Positions 24,707 through 33,430 of a stretch of 64,000 nt of DNA are shown in pieces (position 1 is the first letter of the stretch; each line of letters starts with the position of its first letter). This stretch comes from JBKECP01 sp047974765 (GTDB lineage Bacteria > Pseudomonadota > Gammaproteobacteria > Pseudomonadales > Halieaceae). The position numbers and the translations under genes are program-made. The stretch lies in contig JBKECP010000031.1 in the NCBI GenBank assembly GCA_047974765.1, positions 123,388-187,387 of the forward strand, in the 5' to 3' direction. The notes below the pieces were generated by a model. That model was given only the letters and a program-made list of their open reading frames with translations. It had not been told where the DNA came from and ran no database searches.

Positions 24707-27211
24707 ATGGATGCGCTAATGAAAATAGCAGAGCAAAGTGAAAACAAGGCCACAGGCTCAATCAGCCTGCCCATCGAAGGCCTGAGCTGCGCCGGCTGCG
24801 TGGGCCGGGTGGAGAAGGCACTGGCGGCGGTAGAGGGAGTGACCCAGGTGTCGGTCAATCTGGCCACTGAGCGGGCGGATATCTGGTCGGCTGATACCCT
24901 CGATCGCGGGGCGCTGATTACGGCGGTTGAACAGGCCGGTTATGGCGTGGCTGCCAGCACTATCGAGCTGCGTGTGGAAGGCCTGAGCTGTGCCGGCTGT
25001 GTGGGTCGGGTGGAGAAGGCATTGCTGGCGCAGCCCGGCGTGCTGGCTGCATCAGTCAACCTGGCCAGTGAGCGCGCTACCGTGCGTGCTGTGGTCGGCA
25101 CCGACGAGCTCATCGCCACCATCAACAAGGCTGGCTACAAGGCCAGCCCCATCGACACCTTCAGCCAGGGCTTCGATGAGGAAGCCGAGGCCAGAAGGGA
25201 CAGCGAACAGGCAGCCCTGCGGCGCGACCTGCTGCTGGCCAGCGTGCTGGCGCTGCCGGTGTTTTTGCTGGAGATGGGCTCGCACCTGGTCCCGGCGGTA
25301 CATCAATGGGTTATACACACCCTCGGCATGCAGCTGAACTGGTATCTGCAATGGGTACTGACCACGCTGGTGCTGGTGCTGCCCGGTCGCCGCTTTTACG
25401 CCAAAGGTATTCCAGCCCTGCTGCGGCTGGCCCCGGATATGAATTCACTGGTGGCCGTAGGCACGCTGGCGGCCTACGGCTACTCGGTGGTGGCCACCTT
25501 TTTGCCACAGTTGCTGCCGACCGGTACGGTCAACGTTTACTACGAAGCGGCGGCGGTGATTGTAGCACTGGTGCTGTTGGGCCGTTTTCTGGAAGCCCAG
25601 GCCAGGGGCCGCACCTCGCAGGCGATCCGGCGGCTGGTTGGCCTACAGCCAAGAGAGGCCCATGTGCTGCGCGATGGCAGTGTCATTGATATTGATCTGG
25701 CCGAGGTGGTCACCGGCGATATAGTGGAAGTGCGCCCAGGTGAGCGCGTACCGGTGGATGGCCACGTCACCGAAGGCCAGAGCTACGTCGATGAATCAAT
25801 GCTGACCGGTGAGCCACTGCCGGTGGCCAAAACCATCGGCAGCGAAGTGGTCGGCGGCACCGTCAACCAGCAGGGTGCCTTCAGCCTGCACGCCACCGCC
25901 GTTGGCGGGCAGACACTGCTGGCCCAGATTATCCGCCTGGTGGAACAGGCCCAGGGCGCCAAGCTGCCCATTCAGGCGGCGGTGGACAAGGTGACGCTGT
26001 GGTTCGTACCGATGGTGATGGCCGCCGCCGCGCTCACCCTGATCATCTGGCTGCTGTGGGGCCCCGCGCCCGCGCTCAGCTTCGCTCTGGTCAATGCGGT
26101 GGCCGTGCTGATCATTGCCTGCCCCTGCGCCATGGGCCTGGCCACGCCAACCTCGATCATGGTCGGCACCGGTCGCGGCGCCGAACTGGGGGTGCTGTTT
26201 CGCCAGGGCCAGGCTCTGCAGCAGCTGCGTGACACTCAGGTAGTGGCTCTGGACAAAACCGGCACCCTGACCGAGGGCCGACCGACGCTGACCGACCTGG
26301 AAGTTAGCACCGGCATTGAGCGCACACAGTTGCTGGCGCTGGTCGCAGCGGTGGAAGCGCGCTCGGAGCACCCCATCGGCCGCGCCATCGTTGAAGCCGC
26401 CAGCGGCGAAGGCATCACCCTGCCACCACTCGATGACTTCGTCTCCGTGACCGGCATGGGCGTGCGTGCCGTTATTAGCGGGCAGCGGGTGGAGATCGGT
26501 GCCAACCGCTATATGCAGTCGCTGATCGTGGATGTAACACCTTTCGCGGCCACCGCCAACCGACTCGGAAACGAAGGTAAATCACCGTTCTATGCCGCCA
26601 TCGACGGCCAGCTGGCGGCCATCATCGCCGTTGCCGACCCGATCAAGACGGACAGCCCCGCCGTCATTGCCGCCCTGCATGCGCTGGGCCTGAAAGTGGC
26701 CATGATAACCGGCGACAATGCGCGCACGGCACAGGCTATCGCTACACAACTTGGCATCGACGAAGTGGTAGCCGAAGTGCTGCCGGCCGGCAAGGTGGAG
26801 GCCGTACAGCAACTCAGGGACAGGCACGGCGTGATCGCCTTTGTTGGCGATGGCATCAACGATGCGCCGGCGCTGGCCGAGGCCGATGTTGGCCTGGCCA
26901 TCGGCAGCGGTACCGACATCGCCATGGAAGCCGCCGACGTGGTACTGATCTCCGACAGCCTGCAAGGTGTAGCCACCGCTATTGGCCTGTCGCAGGCAAC
27001 CATCGGCAATATCCGCCAAAACCTGTTCTGGGCCTTTGCCTACAACACCGCGCTGATCCCCATTGCCGCCGGTGCGCTCTATCCGGCCTTCGGTGTGTTG
27101 CTGTCACCCATTTTTGCCGCCGGCGCGATGGCCATATCCAGTGTGTTTGTACTGCTCAACGCGCTGCGCCTGCGACACTGGCAGCCTGACAAAGGGAAGT
27201 CGCACAAATGA
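24707..27211 (+). CDS. copA: Copper-translocating P1B-type ATPase
   Basis: CopA exports Cu(I) across the inner membrane using ATP. The roughly 834-residue protein has two N-terminal heavy-metal-associated domains, each with GLSCAGCVGRVEKAL (CxxC). It also has the intramembrane CPC metal site (ACPCAMGLATPTS), the DKTGT phosphorylation site, the SEHPIG motif and GDGINDAPAL. About eight hydrophobic helices are visible. I chose ATG 24707; a GTG three codons earlier (24698) is possible. It is transcribed from a CueR-type promoter and overlaps cueR by four bases. Confidence 0.95.
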   Translation: MDALMKIAEQSENKATGSISLPIEGLSCAGCVGRVEKALAAVEGVTQVSVNLATERADIWSADTLDRGALITAVEQAGYGVAASTIELRVEGLSCAGCVGRVEKALLAQPGVLAASVNLASERATVRAVVGTDELIATINKAGYKASPIDTFSQGFDEEAEARRDSEQAALRRDLLLASVLALPVFLLEMGSHLVPAVHQWVIHTLGMQLNWYLQWVLTTLVLVLPGRRFYAKGIPALLRLAPDMNSLVAVGTLAAYGYSVVATFLPQLLPTGTVNVYYEAAAVIVALVLLGRFLEAQARGRTSQAIRRLVGLQPREAHVLRDGSVIDIDLAEVVTGDIVEVRPGERVPVDGHVTEGQSYVDESMLTGEPLPVAKTIGSEVVGGTVNQQGAFSLHATAVGGQTLLAQIIRLVEQAQGAKLPIQAAVDKVTLWFVPMVMAAAALTLIIWLLWGPAPALSFALVNAVAVLIIACPCAMGLATPTSIMVGTGRGAELGVLFRQGQALQQLRDTQVVALDKTGTLTEGRPTLTDLEVSTGIERTQLLALVAAVEARSEHPIGRAIVEAASGEGITLPPLDDFVSVTGMGVRAVISGQRVEIGANRYMQSLIVDVTPFAATANRLGNEGKSPFYAAIDGQLAAIIAVADPIKTDSPAVIAALHALGLKVAMITGDNARTAQAIATQLGIDEVVAEVLPAGKVEAVQQLRDRHGVIAFVGDGINDAPALAEADVGLAIGSGTDIAMEAADVVLISDSLQGVATAIGLSQATIGNIRQNLFWAFAYNTALIPIAAGALYPAFGVLLSPIFAAGAMAISSVFVLLNALRLRHWQPDKGKSHK

Positions 27212-27603
27212 ATATTGGCAAGGCAGCCTCCGCCTCGGGGGTGTCGGCCAAGATGATCCGCTACTACGAAGCCGTTGGCCTGATTCCACCGCCCGCTCGC
27301 TCGCCCGCCGACTATCGCAACTACCGGGAGGAAGACATTCACCGCCTGCGCTTTATCCGTCGCGCCCGCGACCTGGGTTTTTCCGTTGCGGAAATTCACG
27401 ACCTGCTCGGCCTGTGGCAAGATCACTCACGCAAGAGCGCCGACGTCAAACGCATTGCCCGACAGCACATCGCCGATCTGCAACAGCGCATAGACAAACT
27501 GCAACAGATGGCCAATACATTACAAAGTCTGACCACCTGTTGCGCCGGTGACGAGCGGCCCAACTGCCCGATTCTGGCCGATCTCGAACAGCCGGACCAC
27601 TAA
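27208..27603 (+). CDS. cueR: Copper-responsive MerR-family regulator
   Basis: The 131-residue protein has the MerR N-terminal winged helix (MNIGKAASASGVSAKMIRYY then EAVGLIPPP) and a dimerisation helix. Its C-terminal metal loop contains two cysteines spaced C-X7-C within CCAGDERPNC, the arrangement that binds Cu(I) in CueR. It activates copA by untwisting the 19-bp-spaced promoter upstream. The start overlaps the copA stop (ATGA), so the two are coupled and the regulator also feeds back on its own expression. Confidence 0.93.
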   Translation: MNIGKAASASGVSAKMIRYYEAVGLIPPPARSPADYRNYREEDIHRLRFIRRARDLGFSVAEIHDLLGLWQDHSRKSADVKRIARQHIADLQQRIDKLQQMANTLQSLTTCCAGDERPNCPILADLEQPDH

Positions 27604-27671
27604 CGCCAGTCACAGCTTGGGGCGCCTGAAGCAGGCCCGGTCAGAACCCTGTCTCACAACAACAGGGCGAC

Positions 27672-28649
27672 TCAATCCAGCAGGCAGGCCAGGCGCTTTT
27701 GCGCTGCCTCACGGGCCTCGGCCACCATGCGCTGAATCAGCTCCTCACAGCTGGGAATATCGTGGATCAGACCCATCACCATACCGGCCGTCCAGATCCC
27801 ATCATCAAGCTGGCCTGCCTCGATACAGCGCTCACGACCCCGGGCACCAGCCACCAGATCCTTCAGATCGGCAAAATCAGTATCGCCGGGGCGCCCCTCG
27901 ATGGTAACCACTTCCTGGGCAACCGTGTTATTGAATACCCGCGCCGTATTACGCAATGTACGGAAAATCAGCGTGGTAGCACGCTCGTCCGCATCGACCA
28001 TGGCCTGCTTCATATTCTGATGCACCGGCGCTTCTTTGGTGGCGACAAAACGGGTTCCCATATTGACACCTTCCGCCCCCAGCGCCATTGCTGCCGCCAT
28101 TTGATAACCATTGCCAATACCCCCGGAGGCCAGCATTGGCACAGACAGTCGTTCGCTGGCGGCAGCCAGCAAAATCAGGTTGGGAACATCATCTTCACCG
28201 GGGTGGCCCGCACACTCAAAACCATCCACGCTGACAGCATCCACACCCACTTTTTCCGCTTTCAGGGCGTGGCGCACACTGGTGCATTTGTGAATCACTC
28301 TGACACCATTTTCCTTCAGGTAAGGCAGAAATGGCTCCGGATTGCTGCCGGCAGTTTCAATAATTTTGATGCCACTATCAACAGCCACCTGTAAATACAC
28401 CTCATAGGGCGGCGGTTTGATGGATGGCAGTACAGTAAGATTGACGCCAAAAGGCTTTGTCGTCATTGTTCGGCAGCGTTCAATTTCAGCTTTCAAGGCT
28501 TCTGGATCCGGCTGTGTCAGAGCAGTGATAATACCCAGACCACCAGCATTGGATACTGCCGCTGCCAGATCGGCCGTGCCGACCCACATCATGCCACCCT
28601 GGACAATGGGATATTCAATACCCAGCAATTCAGTAATGCGTGTTTTCAT
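27672..28649 (-). CDS. Nitronate monooxygenase family flavoprotein
   Basis: The 325-residue TIM-barrel FMN protein has LGIEYPIVQGGMMWVGTADL at the start, NLTVLPSIKPP, VDGFECAGHPGED, and ASGGIGNGYQMAAAMALGAEGVNMGTRF with the FMN-phosphate site. These are signatures of nitronate monooxygenase/2-nitropropane dioxygenase-like enzymes, which detoxify nitronates such as propionate-3-nitronate. Some relatives act on enoyl-ACP, so the exact substrate is open. It ends 69 bp from the cueR stop in convergent orientation and starts 62 bp after the rfbB stop, in the same direction as rfbD-rfbB. Confidence 0.9.
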   Translation of the reverse strand: MKTRITELLGIEYPIVQGGMMWVGTADLAAAVSNAGGLGIITALTQPDPEALKAEIERCRTMTTKPFGVNLTVLPSIKPPPYEVYLQVAVDSGIKIIETAGSNPEPFLPYLKENGVRVIHKCTSVRHALKAEKVGVDAVSVDGFECAGHPGEDDVPNLILLAAASERLSVPMLASGGIGNGYQMAAAMALGAEGVNMGTRFVATKEAPVHQNMKQAMVDADERATTLIFRTLRNTARVFNNTVAQEVVTIEGRPGDTDFADLKDLVAGARGRERCIEAGQLDDGIWTAGMVMGLIHDIPSCEELIQRMVAEAREAAQKRLACLLD

Positions 28650-28711
28650 ACAGGTGCCTCATTTTAGTATTTGATTTCAAGGGGTCGGTTGTGAAAATAC
28701 AGTCCGTGCCG

Positions 28712-29773
28712 TCAGGACAATAACAAAGGCCGCCACCAGGTTTCGTTATCAAGATACCAGCTGATGGTTTTATCAATACCGCTCTCAAAGGTTTCCAACG
28801 GCTCATAACCAAGTTCACCATTAATTTTTGAAGCATCAATGGCATAGCGCCAGTCGTGGCCAGCGCGATCCTCAACGAATTCAATCAGTTCTTCAGCATT
28901 GCCCTGGCGGGCCGGCGAATCTGGAAACCGGGTACACAGTGCTGCATTTTCAGTAAAATAGTGATTGAGGCGCTCACAGAGCAATTTGACGATATCAAGA
29001 TTATTCCATTCGTTATTGCCACCAATGTTATAGGTTTCACCCACCTTGCCTTTTGTCAGCACCAGCTCAATACCACGGCAGTGATCCTCAACATAAAGCC
29101 AGTCACGGATATTGCTGCCATCACCATAAACCGGCAGTTTGCGGCCACGCAGGATATTGGTCAGGCACAGCGGAATCAGTTTTTCAGGGTAGTGATAAGG
29201 CCCGTAATTATTGGAACAATTACTGGTACTGACCTGCAAGCCATAGGTGTGGTGCCAGGCTCGCACCAGATGATCTGAAGCTGCCTTGCTGGCAGAATAA
29301 GGTGAGTTGGGTTCGTATTTTTGCTCTTCAAAAAAAGCCGGTGCTTCGGGATTTAAAGAACCGTAGACCTCATCCGTTGACACATGATGAAAACGATGTG
29401 GCTGGCCACTGCCAGACAACCAGACAGAACGTGCCGCCTCCAGCAAACTGTGGGTACCATTGACATTGGTATTGATAAAAGCACCGGGACCGCTAATTGA
29501 ACGATCGACATGGCTTTCCGCCGCAAAATGCACAATGGTGTCAATAGCGTGCTCACACATGATGCGCTCGACCAGTGCCTGATCACAAATATCACCTTGC
29601 ACAAAATGCACATTTGGCTGCGCTTCAAGAGAACCCAGGCTGACGCGATTACCCGCGTAGGTCAGTACATCGAGCGCCACCAGCGTATCACTCGGCGCAT
29701 GAACCGCATGATGATGCATGAAGTTGGCACCAATAAAACCGGCGGCACCGGTAACCAGTAGTGATTTGCTCAA
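28712..29773 (-). CDS. rfbB: dTDP-glucose 4,6-dehydratase
   Basis: RfbB (RmlB) oxidises and dehydrates dTDP-glucose, the second step of dTDP-rhamnose synthesis. The 353-residue extended SDR shows LLVTGAAGFIGANFMHH (NAD site), HFAAESHVDRSI, HVSTDEVYGSL and YSASKAASDHLVRA with the catalytic Tyr/Lys. NYGPYHYPEKLIPL is also present. It begins with a TTG (29773) that overlaps the rfbD stop by four bases; a GGAG ribosome site precedes it. Its partners rfbA and rfbC lie in a separate plus-strand operon. Confidence 0.95.
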   Translation of the reverse strand: MSKSLLVTGAAGFIGANFMHHHAVHAPSDTLVALDVLTYAGNRVSLGSLEAQPNVHFVQGDICDQALVERIMCEHAIDTIVHFAAESHVDRSISGPGAFINTNVNGTHSLLEAARSVWLSGSGQPHRFHHVSTDEVYGSLNPEAPAFFEEQKYEPNSPYSASKAASDHLVRAWHHTYGLQVSTSNCSNNYGPYHYPEKLIPLCLTNILRGRKLPVYGDGSNIRDWLYVEDHCRGIELVLTKGKVGETYNIGGNNEWNNLDIVKLLCERLNHYFTENAALCTRFPDSPARQGNAEELIEFVEDRAGHDWRYAIDASKINGELGYEPLETFESGIDKTISWYLDNETWWRPLLLS

Positions 29774-30657
29774 GATTTGACTCCTTTTAATTCATCCAGC
29801 ATATGCCGCAACTGCACCCGCCAGTGGTGAACCGGCCCGTCAACAAGCGCCCAGGTGGCTGATTTGTCCAACACACTATAGGCTGGTCGGCGAGCAGGGA
29901 CAGGATAGGCGCTGGCAGGAATGGGCTTGATTTCAATCATTTTCGGCAGCAGCTTTCTAGCCACACCTTCTTCAGCAATCGCAATGGCAAAATCATACCA
30001 GCTGCATACTCCGGCATCGCTCCAGTGATAGATACCGCCAGCTGTCGGCTGTTGAACAAAAGCCCAACAGGCCATGGCCAGCCCTCTTGCCCAGGTAGGC
30101 GTACCTACCTGATCATCAACCACATTCAATACGTCCCGCTCAGCCATCAGCCGCAACATGGTTTTCACAAAATTATGGCCATAACGCGAATAAACCCAGC
30201 CCGTGCGCAGCACCACAGCCTCAGGCAAGATCGATAACACAGCCTCCTCACCTTCACACTTGGTCTGCCCGTAAATACCCAGCGGGGCTGTTGGAGAGTC
30301 CGGTTTTAGCGGTTGGCTGGCACTGCCATCAAATACAAAATCCGTTGACAGGTGTATCAGACGGATTCGCCGGGCAGCACAGGTGTCGGCCAGGTTGGCC
30401 GGACCGAGGGCATTAATATAGCGGGCCTGTTCGATATCCGATTCTGCCTTGTCAACAGCGGTATAGGCAGCCGCATTGATCAACACATCTGGTGCAAGAA
30501 CAGCTAATGTATCCGCAACGGCAGCCGCATCACCAATATCAAGTTCCGCCCGTGTCAACGCCAACGCATCACAGCCTGGCGGCACACAGGCAAGCAATTC
30601 CTGGCCCAGCTGCCCACCGGCTCCGCTTATTGCCACTTTCACAATATCTATCTCCAT
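29770..30657 (-). CDS. rfbD: dTDP-4-dehydrorhamnose reductase
   Basis: RfbD (RmlD) reduces the 4-keto sugar to give dTDP-L-rhamnose. The 295-residue protein has the NAD(P) site ISGAGGQLGQELL, DVLINAAAYTAVDKAESD, STDFVFDG, YGQTKCEGE with the catalytic Tyr/Lys, and RTGWVYSRYGHNFVKTMLRL. The frame starts at ATG 30657; GTG 30642 is an equally good start because GGAG lies nine bases upstream and the family begins with the beta strand VKVAISG. It is the first gene of the rfbD-rfbB unit. Confidence 0.94.
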   Translation of the reverse strand: MEIDIVKVAISGAGGQLGQELLACVPPGCDALALTRAELDIGDAAAVADTLAVLAPDVLINAAAYTAVDKAESDIEQARYINALGPANLADTCAARRIRLIHLSTDFVFDGSASQPLKPDSPTAPLGIYGQTKCEGEEAVLSILPEAVVLRTGWVYSRYGHNFVKTMLRLMAERDVLNVVDDQVGTPTWARGLAMACWAFVQQPTAGGIYHWSDAGVCSWYDFAIAIAEEGVARKLLPKMIEIKPIPASAYPVPARRPAYSVLDKSATWALVDGPVHHWRVQLRHMLDELKGVKS

Positions 30658-30891
30658 CCCCTGTTCAGTGCGCGCTCATACGACCCCGTGCTTACCGGCA
30701 ATCCGGCTGTACATGACCAATGGCAGGCAGCGCAAAGCCTACCCGAGGCAGCTCAGCAGTGCCACTTTTGTACACTGCAAAGCACTGAATGACGCCATGC
30801 TGCTTCCAGGCATAGAATAAGGGTCTATCACCGACAAGTGGCAGGGAGAAAGATCATCGAACAGGTCGCAGACAAGGCACAGGAGGCAAAA

Positions 30892-31656
30892 ATGATTGCC
30901 CGCCAACTCTATGCGCGAGTCAGGCTGGAAGGCTGGGAAATCCAGCTGGAACAATCCCATGTGCAACTTTACCGTCACCGCAGCCACAAACTGCACTGTA
31001 CCCTCTATCTGACTCCCTCCCCCATCAGCCTGCTGCGTGAACTCATCGGCAAGCGTCCCGGCCCACAGGAACAGCTGGCCTGCGAAGCCCTGCGCGCTGC
31101 GGGACTGAACGCACCAAAACCACTGGCCTGGGGCATGCTGGAAGACGGGGTTGACTACCTGCTAAGCGAAACGCTGCCGGGCCACCGTCTCGATTACTGG
31201 CTGTGCGGCTCACTGACTGACCACGACCCTGCCAGTCTTGGGCTGCGTCGACAACTGCTGCTGGCGGCCGGTACGTTTATCGGTCGTCTGCATGCCGCAG
31301 GCTTCAGCCACGGCCGCCTTTTTGCCCGCAATATTCTGGCCTATTACAGCGGCGGTAACTTTAAGCTGTCACTATTGAATAATACGGATGTGCGGCAGCA
31401 TCAGTACGTTCCGGGTATGTGTCTACTGTCTGATCTCGGTCAGCTCAACAGCCTTCCCGCATCGGCCCTGAACAATAACGACCGCTTCCGTTTTTACCGT
31501 GCCTGGCACCAGCAGCAGAATGATCTGAACAACCTGGAAGCCAAAATTTTATTGGAGCAGATCAAACGGCGGACGACAGTCAGGCAACATGCCCTGTATC
31601 GCCGCAATTACTACGAAAGCGCATGGCCTGCCCGGTACTCCCCCGACAAAGATTGA
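30892..31656 (+). CDS. InaA/lipopolysaccharide-kinase-like protein lacking kinase catalytic residues
   Basis: The protein, about 254 residues, has the lay-out of LPS/Kdo kinases of the InaA family: QLACEALRAAGLNAPKPLAW (helix C region), DYLLSETLPGHRL (hinge) and GTFIGRLHAAGFSHGRLFARNIL (catalytic loop position). However, the loop reads HGR where active enzymes have an Asp, and the later DFD/DFG position reads LLNNTDVRQ. No Lys is seen at the usual strand-3 position. It is therefore likely a pseudokinase. ATG 30892 has a perfect AGGAGG six bases upstream, preferred to GTG 30838. It probably acts in LPS assembly alongside the rfb genes. Confidence 0.72.
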   Translation: MIARQLYARVRLEGWEIQLEQSHVQLYRHRSHKLHCTLYLTPSPISLLRELIGKRPGPQEQLACEALRAAGLNAPKPLAWGMLEDGVDYLLSETLPGHRLDYWLCGSLTDHDPASLGLRRQLLLAAGTFIGRLHAAGFSHGRLFARNILAYYSGGNFKLSLLNNTDVRQHQYVPGMCLLSDLGQLNSLPASALNNNDRFRFYRAWHQQQNDLNNLEAKILLEQIKRRTTVRQHALYRRNYYESAWPARYSPDKD

Positions 31657-32011
31657 ACTATTGCTGTGGTATCGGTTCAAATCCGGTAGCAGGGAATATT
31701 TAGCCCGTGAAATACAAAAAACCGATAGTCATTACTTCCCCGCTATTGATACAGCAAAACATGCAAATACCACTAAACAGGCACCACAAAGAGCAGCCAG
31801 TCGGCGTCGGAAAAATACCATGCTGATTGACAGGCCACACAAGTCACCGGCAAGATACCGGGCCGCACTGTTGTTTTGCATTATTGCTGCACTACTAAAG
31901 CCATTGAATATGGTTCCCCGGTATTCGTTAAAATAGACAAACAGTAGATGCCACGCAGCCTCTGTCAGAATATGCGTGGCCTGATCTGAAACCCACCAAG
32001 GAGAAGTAACC
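31657..32011. promoter_or_regulatory. Intergenic region upstream of azurin
   Basis: No gene is apparent in 355 bp. Near the azurin start, GCCACGCA (31950-31957) and TGCGTGGC (31973-31980) form an exact 8-bp inverted repeat around a 15-base loop. A strong ribosome site AAGGAGA precedes the gene. I see no clear ANR/FNR box. Confidence 0.35.
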
Positions 32012-32464
32012 ATGAAAAAAACCATTGCAAGCCTGGCACTGTTGCTGGCAACTGTCTTGAGCAATTCAGCGCTGGCCAATGAGTGCGAAATTGAAATCAC
32101 AGGCAACGATGCAATGCAGTTCGATAAAAGTGAACTCACTGTACCGGCCAGCTGTACTGAAGTAACACTGACCCTGACTCACATTGGCGGCATGACCAAA
32201 GGTGTAATGGGTCACAACTGGCTGCTGACAACCAGTGCCAATTTCCAGCCTGTTGCAACAGCAGGCATGGCTGCCGGTGCTGACAAGGACTATGTTCCTG
32301 AAGGCGATGAGCGTGTGCTGGCCCACACCAAACTGATTGGCGGTGGCGAAAAAGACTCCATCACCTTTTCCGTTGACGGCTGGGACAAAAGCGGTGCCTA
32401 CACCTACTTCTGCTCCTTCCCCGGTCACTTTGCCGTTATGAAAGGCGCTTTGAAATTCGTCTGA
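32012..32464 (+). CDS. azu: Azurin
   Basis: Azurin is a periplasmic blue-copper electron carrier. The 150-residue precursor has a signal peptide ending ALA (residue 22). In the mature protein, Cys3 and Cys26 form the expected disulfide pair, His46 lies in MGHNW, and Cys112-His117-Met121 lie in YFCSFPGHFAVMKG. These are exactly the classic azurin ligand positions. It probably passes electrons between respiratory complexes and periplasmic oxidases or reductases. The gene is monocistronic and ends in a strong terminator. No denitrification genes are in view. Confidence 0.96.
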   Translation: MKKTIASLALLLATVLSNSALANECEIEITGNDAMQFDKSELTVPASCTEVTLTLTHIGGMTKGVMGHNWLLTTSANFQPVATAGMAAGADKDYVPEGDERVLAHTKLIGGGEKDSITFSVDGWDKSGAYTYFCSFPGHFAVMKGALKFV

Positions 32465-32479
32465 GCCTGATCTGCCTGC

Positions 32480-32514
32480 ATCCGGCAGGTTCATGCCTGC
32501 CGGATATCTTTTTT
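32480..32514 (+). terminator. Rho-independent terminator of azurin
   Basis: ATCCGGCAGG and CCTGCCGGAT form a perfect 10-bp stem around TTCATG, followed by ATCTTTTTT. The terminator begins 16 bp after the azurin stop codon. Confidence 0.9.
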
Positions 32515-33403
32515 ATCTGCTTTGTACGTTGTCCGGAATTCGCTCTTCCAACCAACTGACTAATTCTGCAATCACATCCAGACGCTCAGGTTCATTGAAT
32601 ATCTCGTGATACAGCCCCGGATAAATACGCAATGTGCGATCACTCGAGGTTATATTGATGTGTAAATCCTCAGAACCACTGACAGCGGTAAGCGCATCTT
32701 CTGCGCCATGCATTATCAGTATAGGCAACTGGATTTCAGCCCGGCGTTTACGAACCTCCTCCATGGCCCTGAACAGTTCACTTACCAGGCGCGCACTGGC
32801 CCTGCCGTGCAGCACCAGCGGATCCTCGATATAAGCCCTGACCACGGCTGGATCCCGACTTACCAGTGATGCATCGAGCTGCATCAAAGCCAGACTCGGC
32901 CAGAGCTTTGAAAACAGCGCATTAATCATTAGCAGCAGTGCTGATGGTGGCTCGGCCACTGCCAGTGCAGGTCCGGACAGCACAGCGCCCACAAATTGCT
33001 GCTGAGAGTCGAGCAGGTAACGCGCACTGATCAGCCCCCCCATGCTGTGCCCTATCAAAAAGCAGGGCAGGCCGGGATAATCCTGACCTATCTTTACCCG
33101 CAGCATTTGCAGGGGTGCGGTATATTCCTCAAAGTTTAGCAGGTGGCCACGCCGCCCCGCAGAATGGCCGTGACCGATATGATCCGGTGCAACAATGGTG
33201 AAGCCTCCGGCACAGAGAATATCGGCCAAACCCTGATAACGACCACTGTGCTCACCCAGGCCATGCACCAGTAAAATCACCGCACGGGTAACACCAACAG
33301 CCTTCCAGTGGCGATAATACAGGCCTCCCGGCAACTGCTGCTCCTGCGCAACAACACTTTCTGTCAATACCGCTTCACCCATAGCCTGTTCTCCCGAGCC
33401 CAT
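32513..33403 (-). CDS. Alpha/beta hydrolase, monoacylglycerol-lipase-like
   Basis: The 296-residue protein matches the Hydrolase_4/monoglyceride lipase family. LLVHGLGEHSGRYQGLAD is the oxyanion-loop region, FTIVAPDHIGHGHSAGRRGH is typical of the family, and FLIGHSMGGLI is the nucleophile elbow (Ser). The acid Asp lies in HGAEDALTA and the His in YPGLYHEIFNEPE. It likely cleaves monoacylglycerols or lysophospholipids. ATG 33382 with GGGAG upstream is a plausible shorter start. It is convergent with azurin and follows glnE by 27 bp. Confidence 0.88.
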   Translation of the reverse strand: MGSGEQAMGEAVLTESVVAQEQQLPGGLYYRHWKAVGVTRAVILLVHGLGEHSGRYQGLADILCAGGFTIVAPDHIGHGHSAGRRGHLLNFEEYTAPLQMLRVKIGQDYPGLPCFLIGHSMGGLISARYLLDSQQQFVGAVLSGPALAVAEPPSALLLMINALFSKLWPSLALMQLDASLVSRDPAVVRAYIEDPLVLHGRASARLVSELFRAMEEVRKRRAEIQLPILIMHGAEDALTAVSGSEDLHINITSSDRTLRIYPGLYHEIFNEPERLDVIAELVSWLEERIPDNVQSR

Positions 33404-33430
33404 TATTGCTCTGCTGCCGGTCGTTCTATC

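Noticed and set aside
31822..31936. A short plus-strand frame upstream of azurin with a hydrophobic segment.
   Set aside because: It is about 38 residues long, lacks a ribosome site, and overlaps the expected promoter region.
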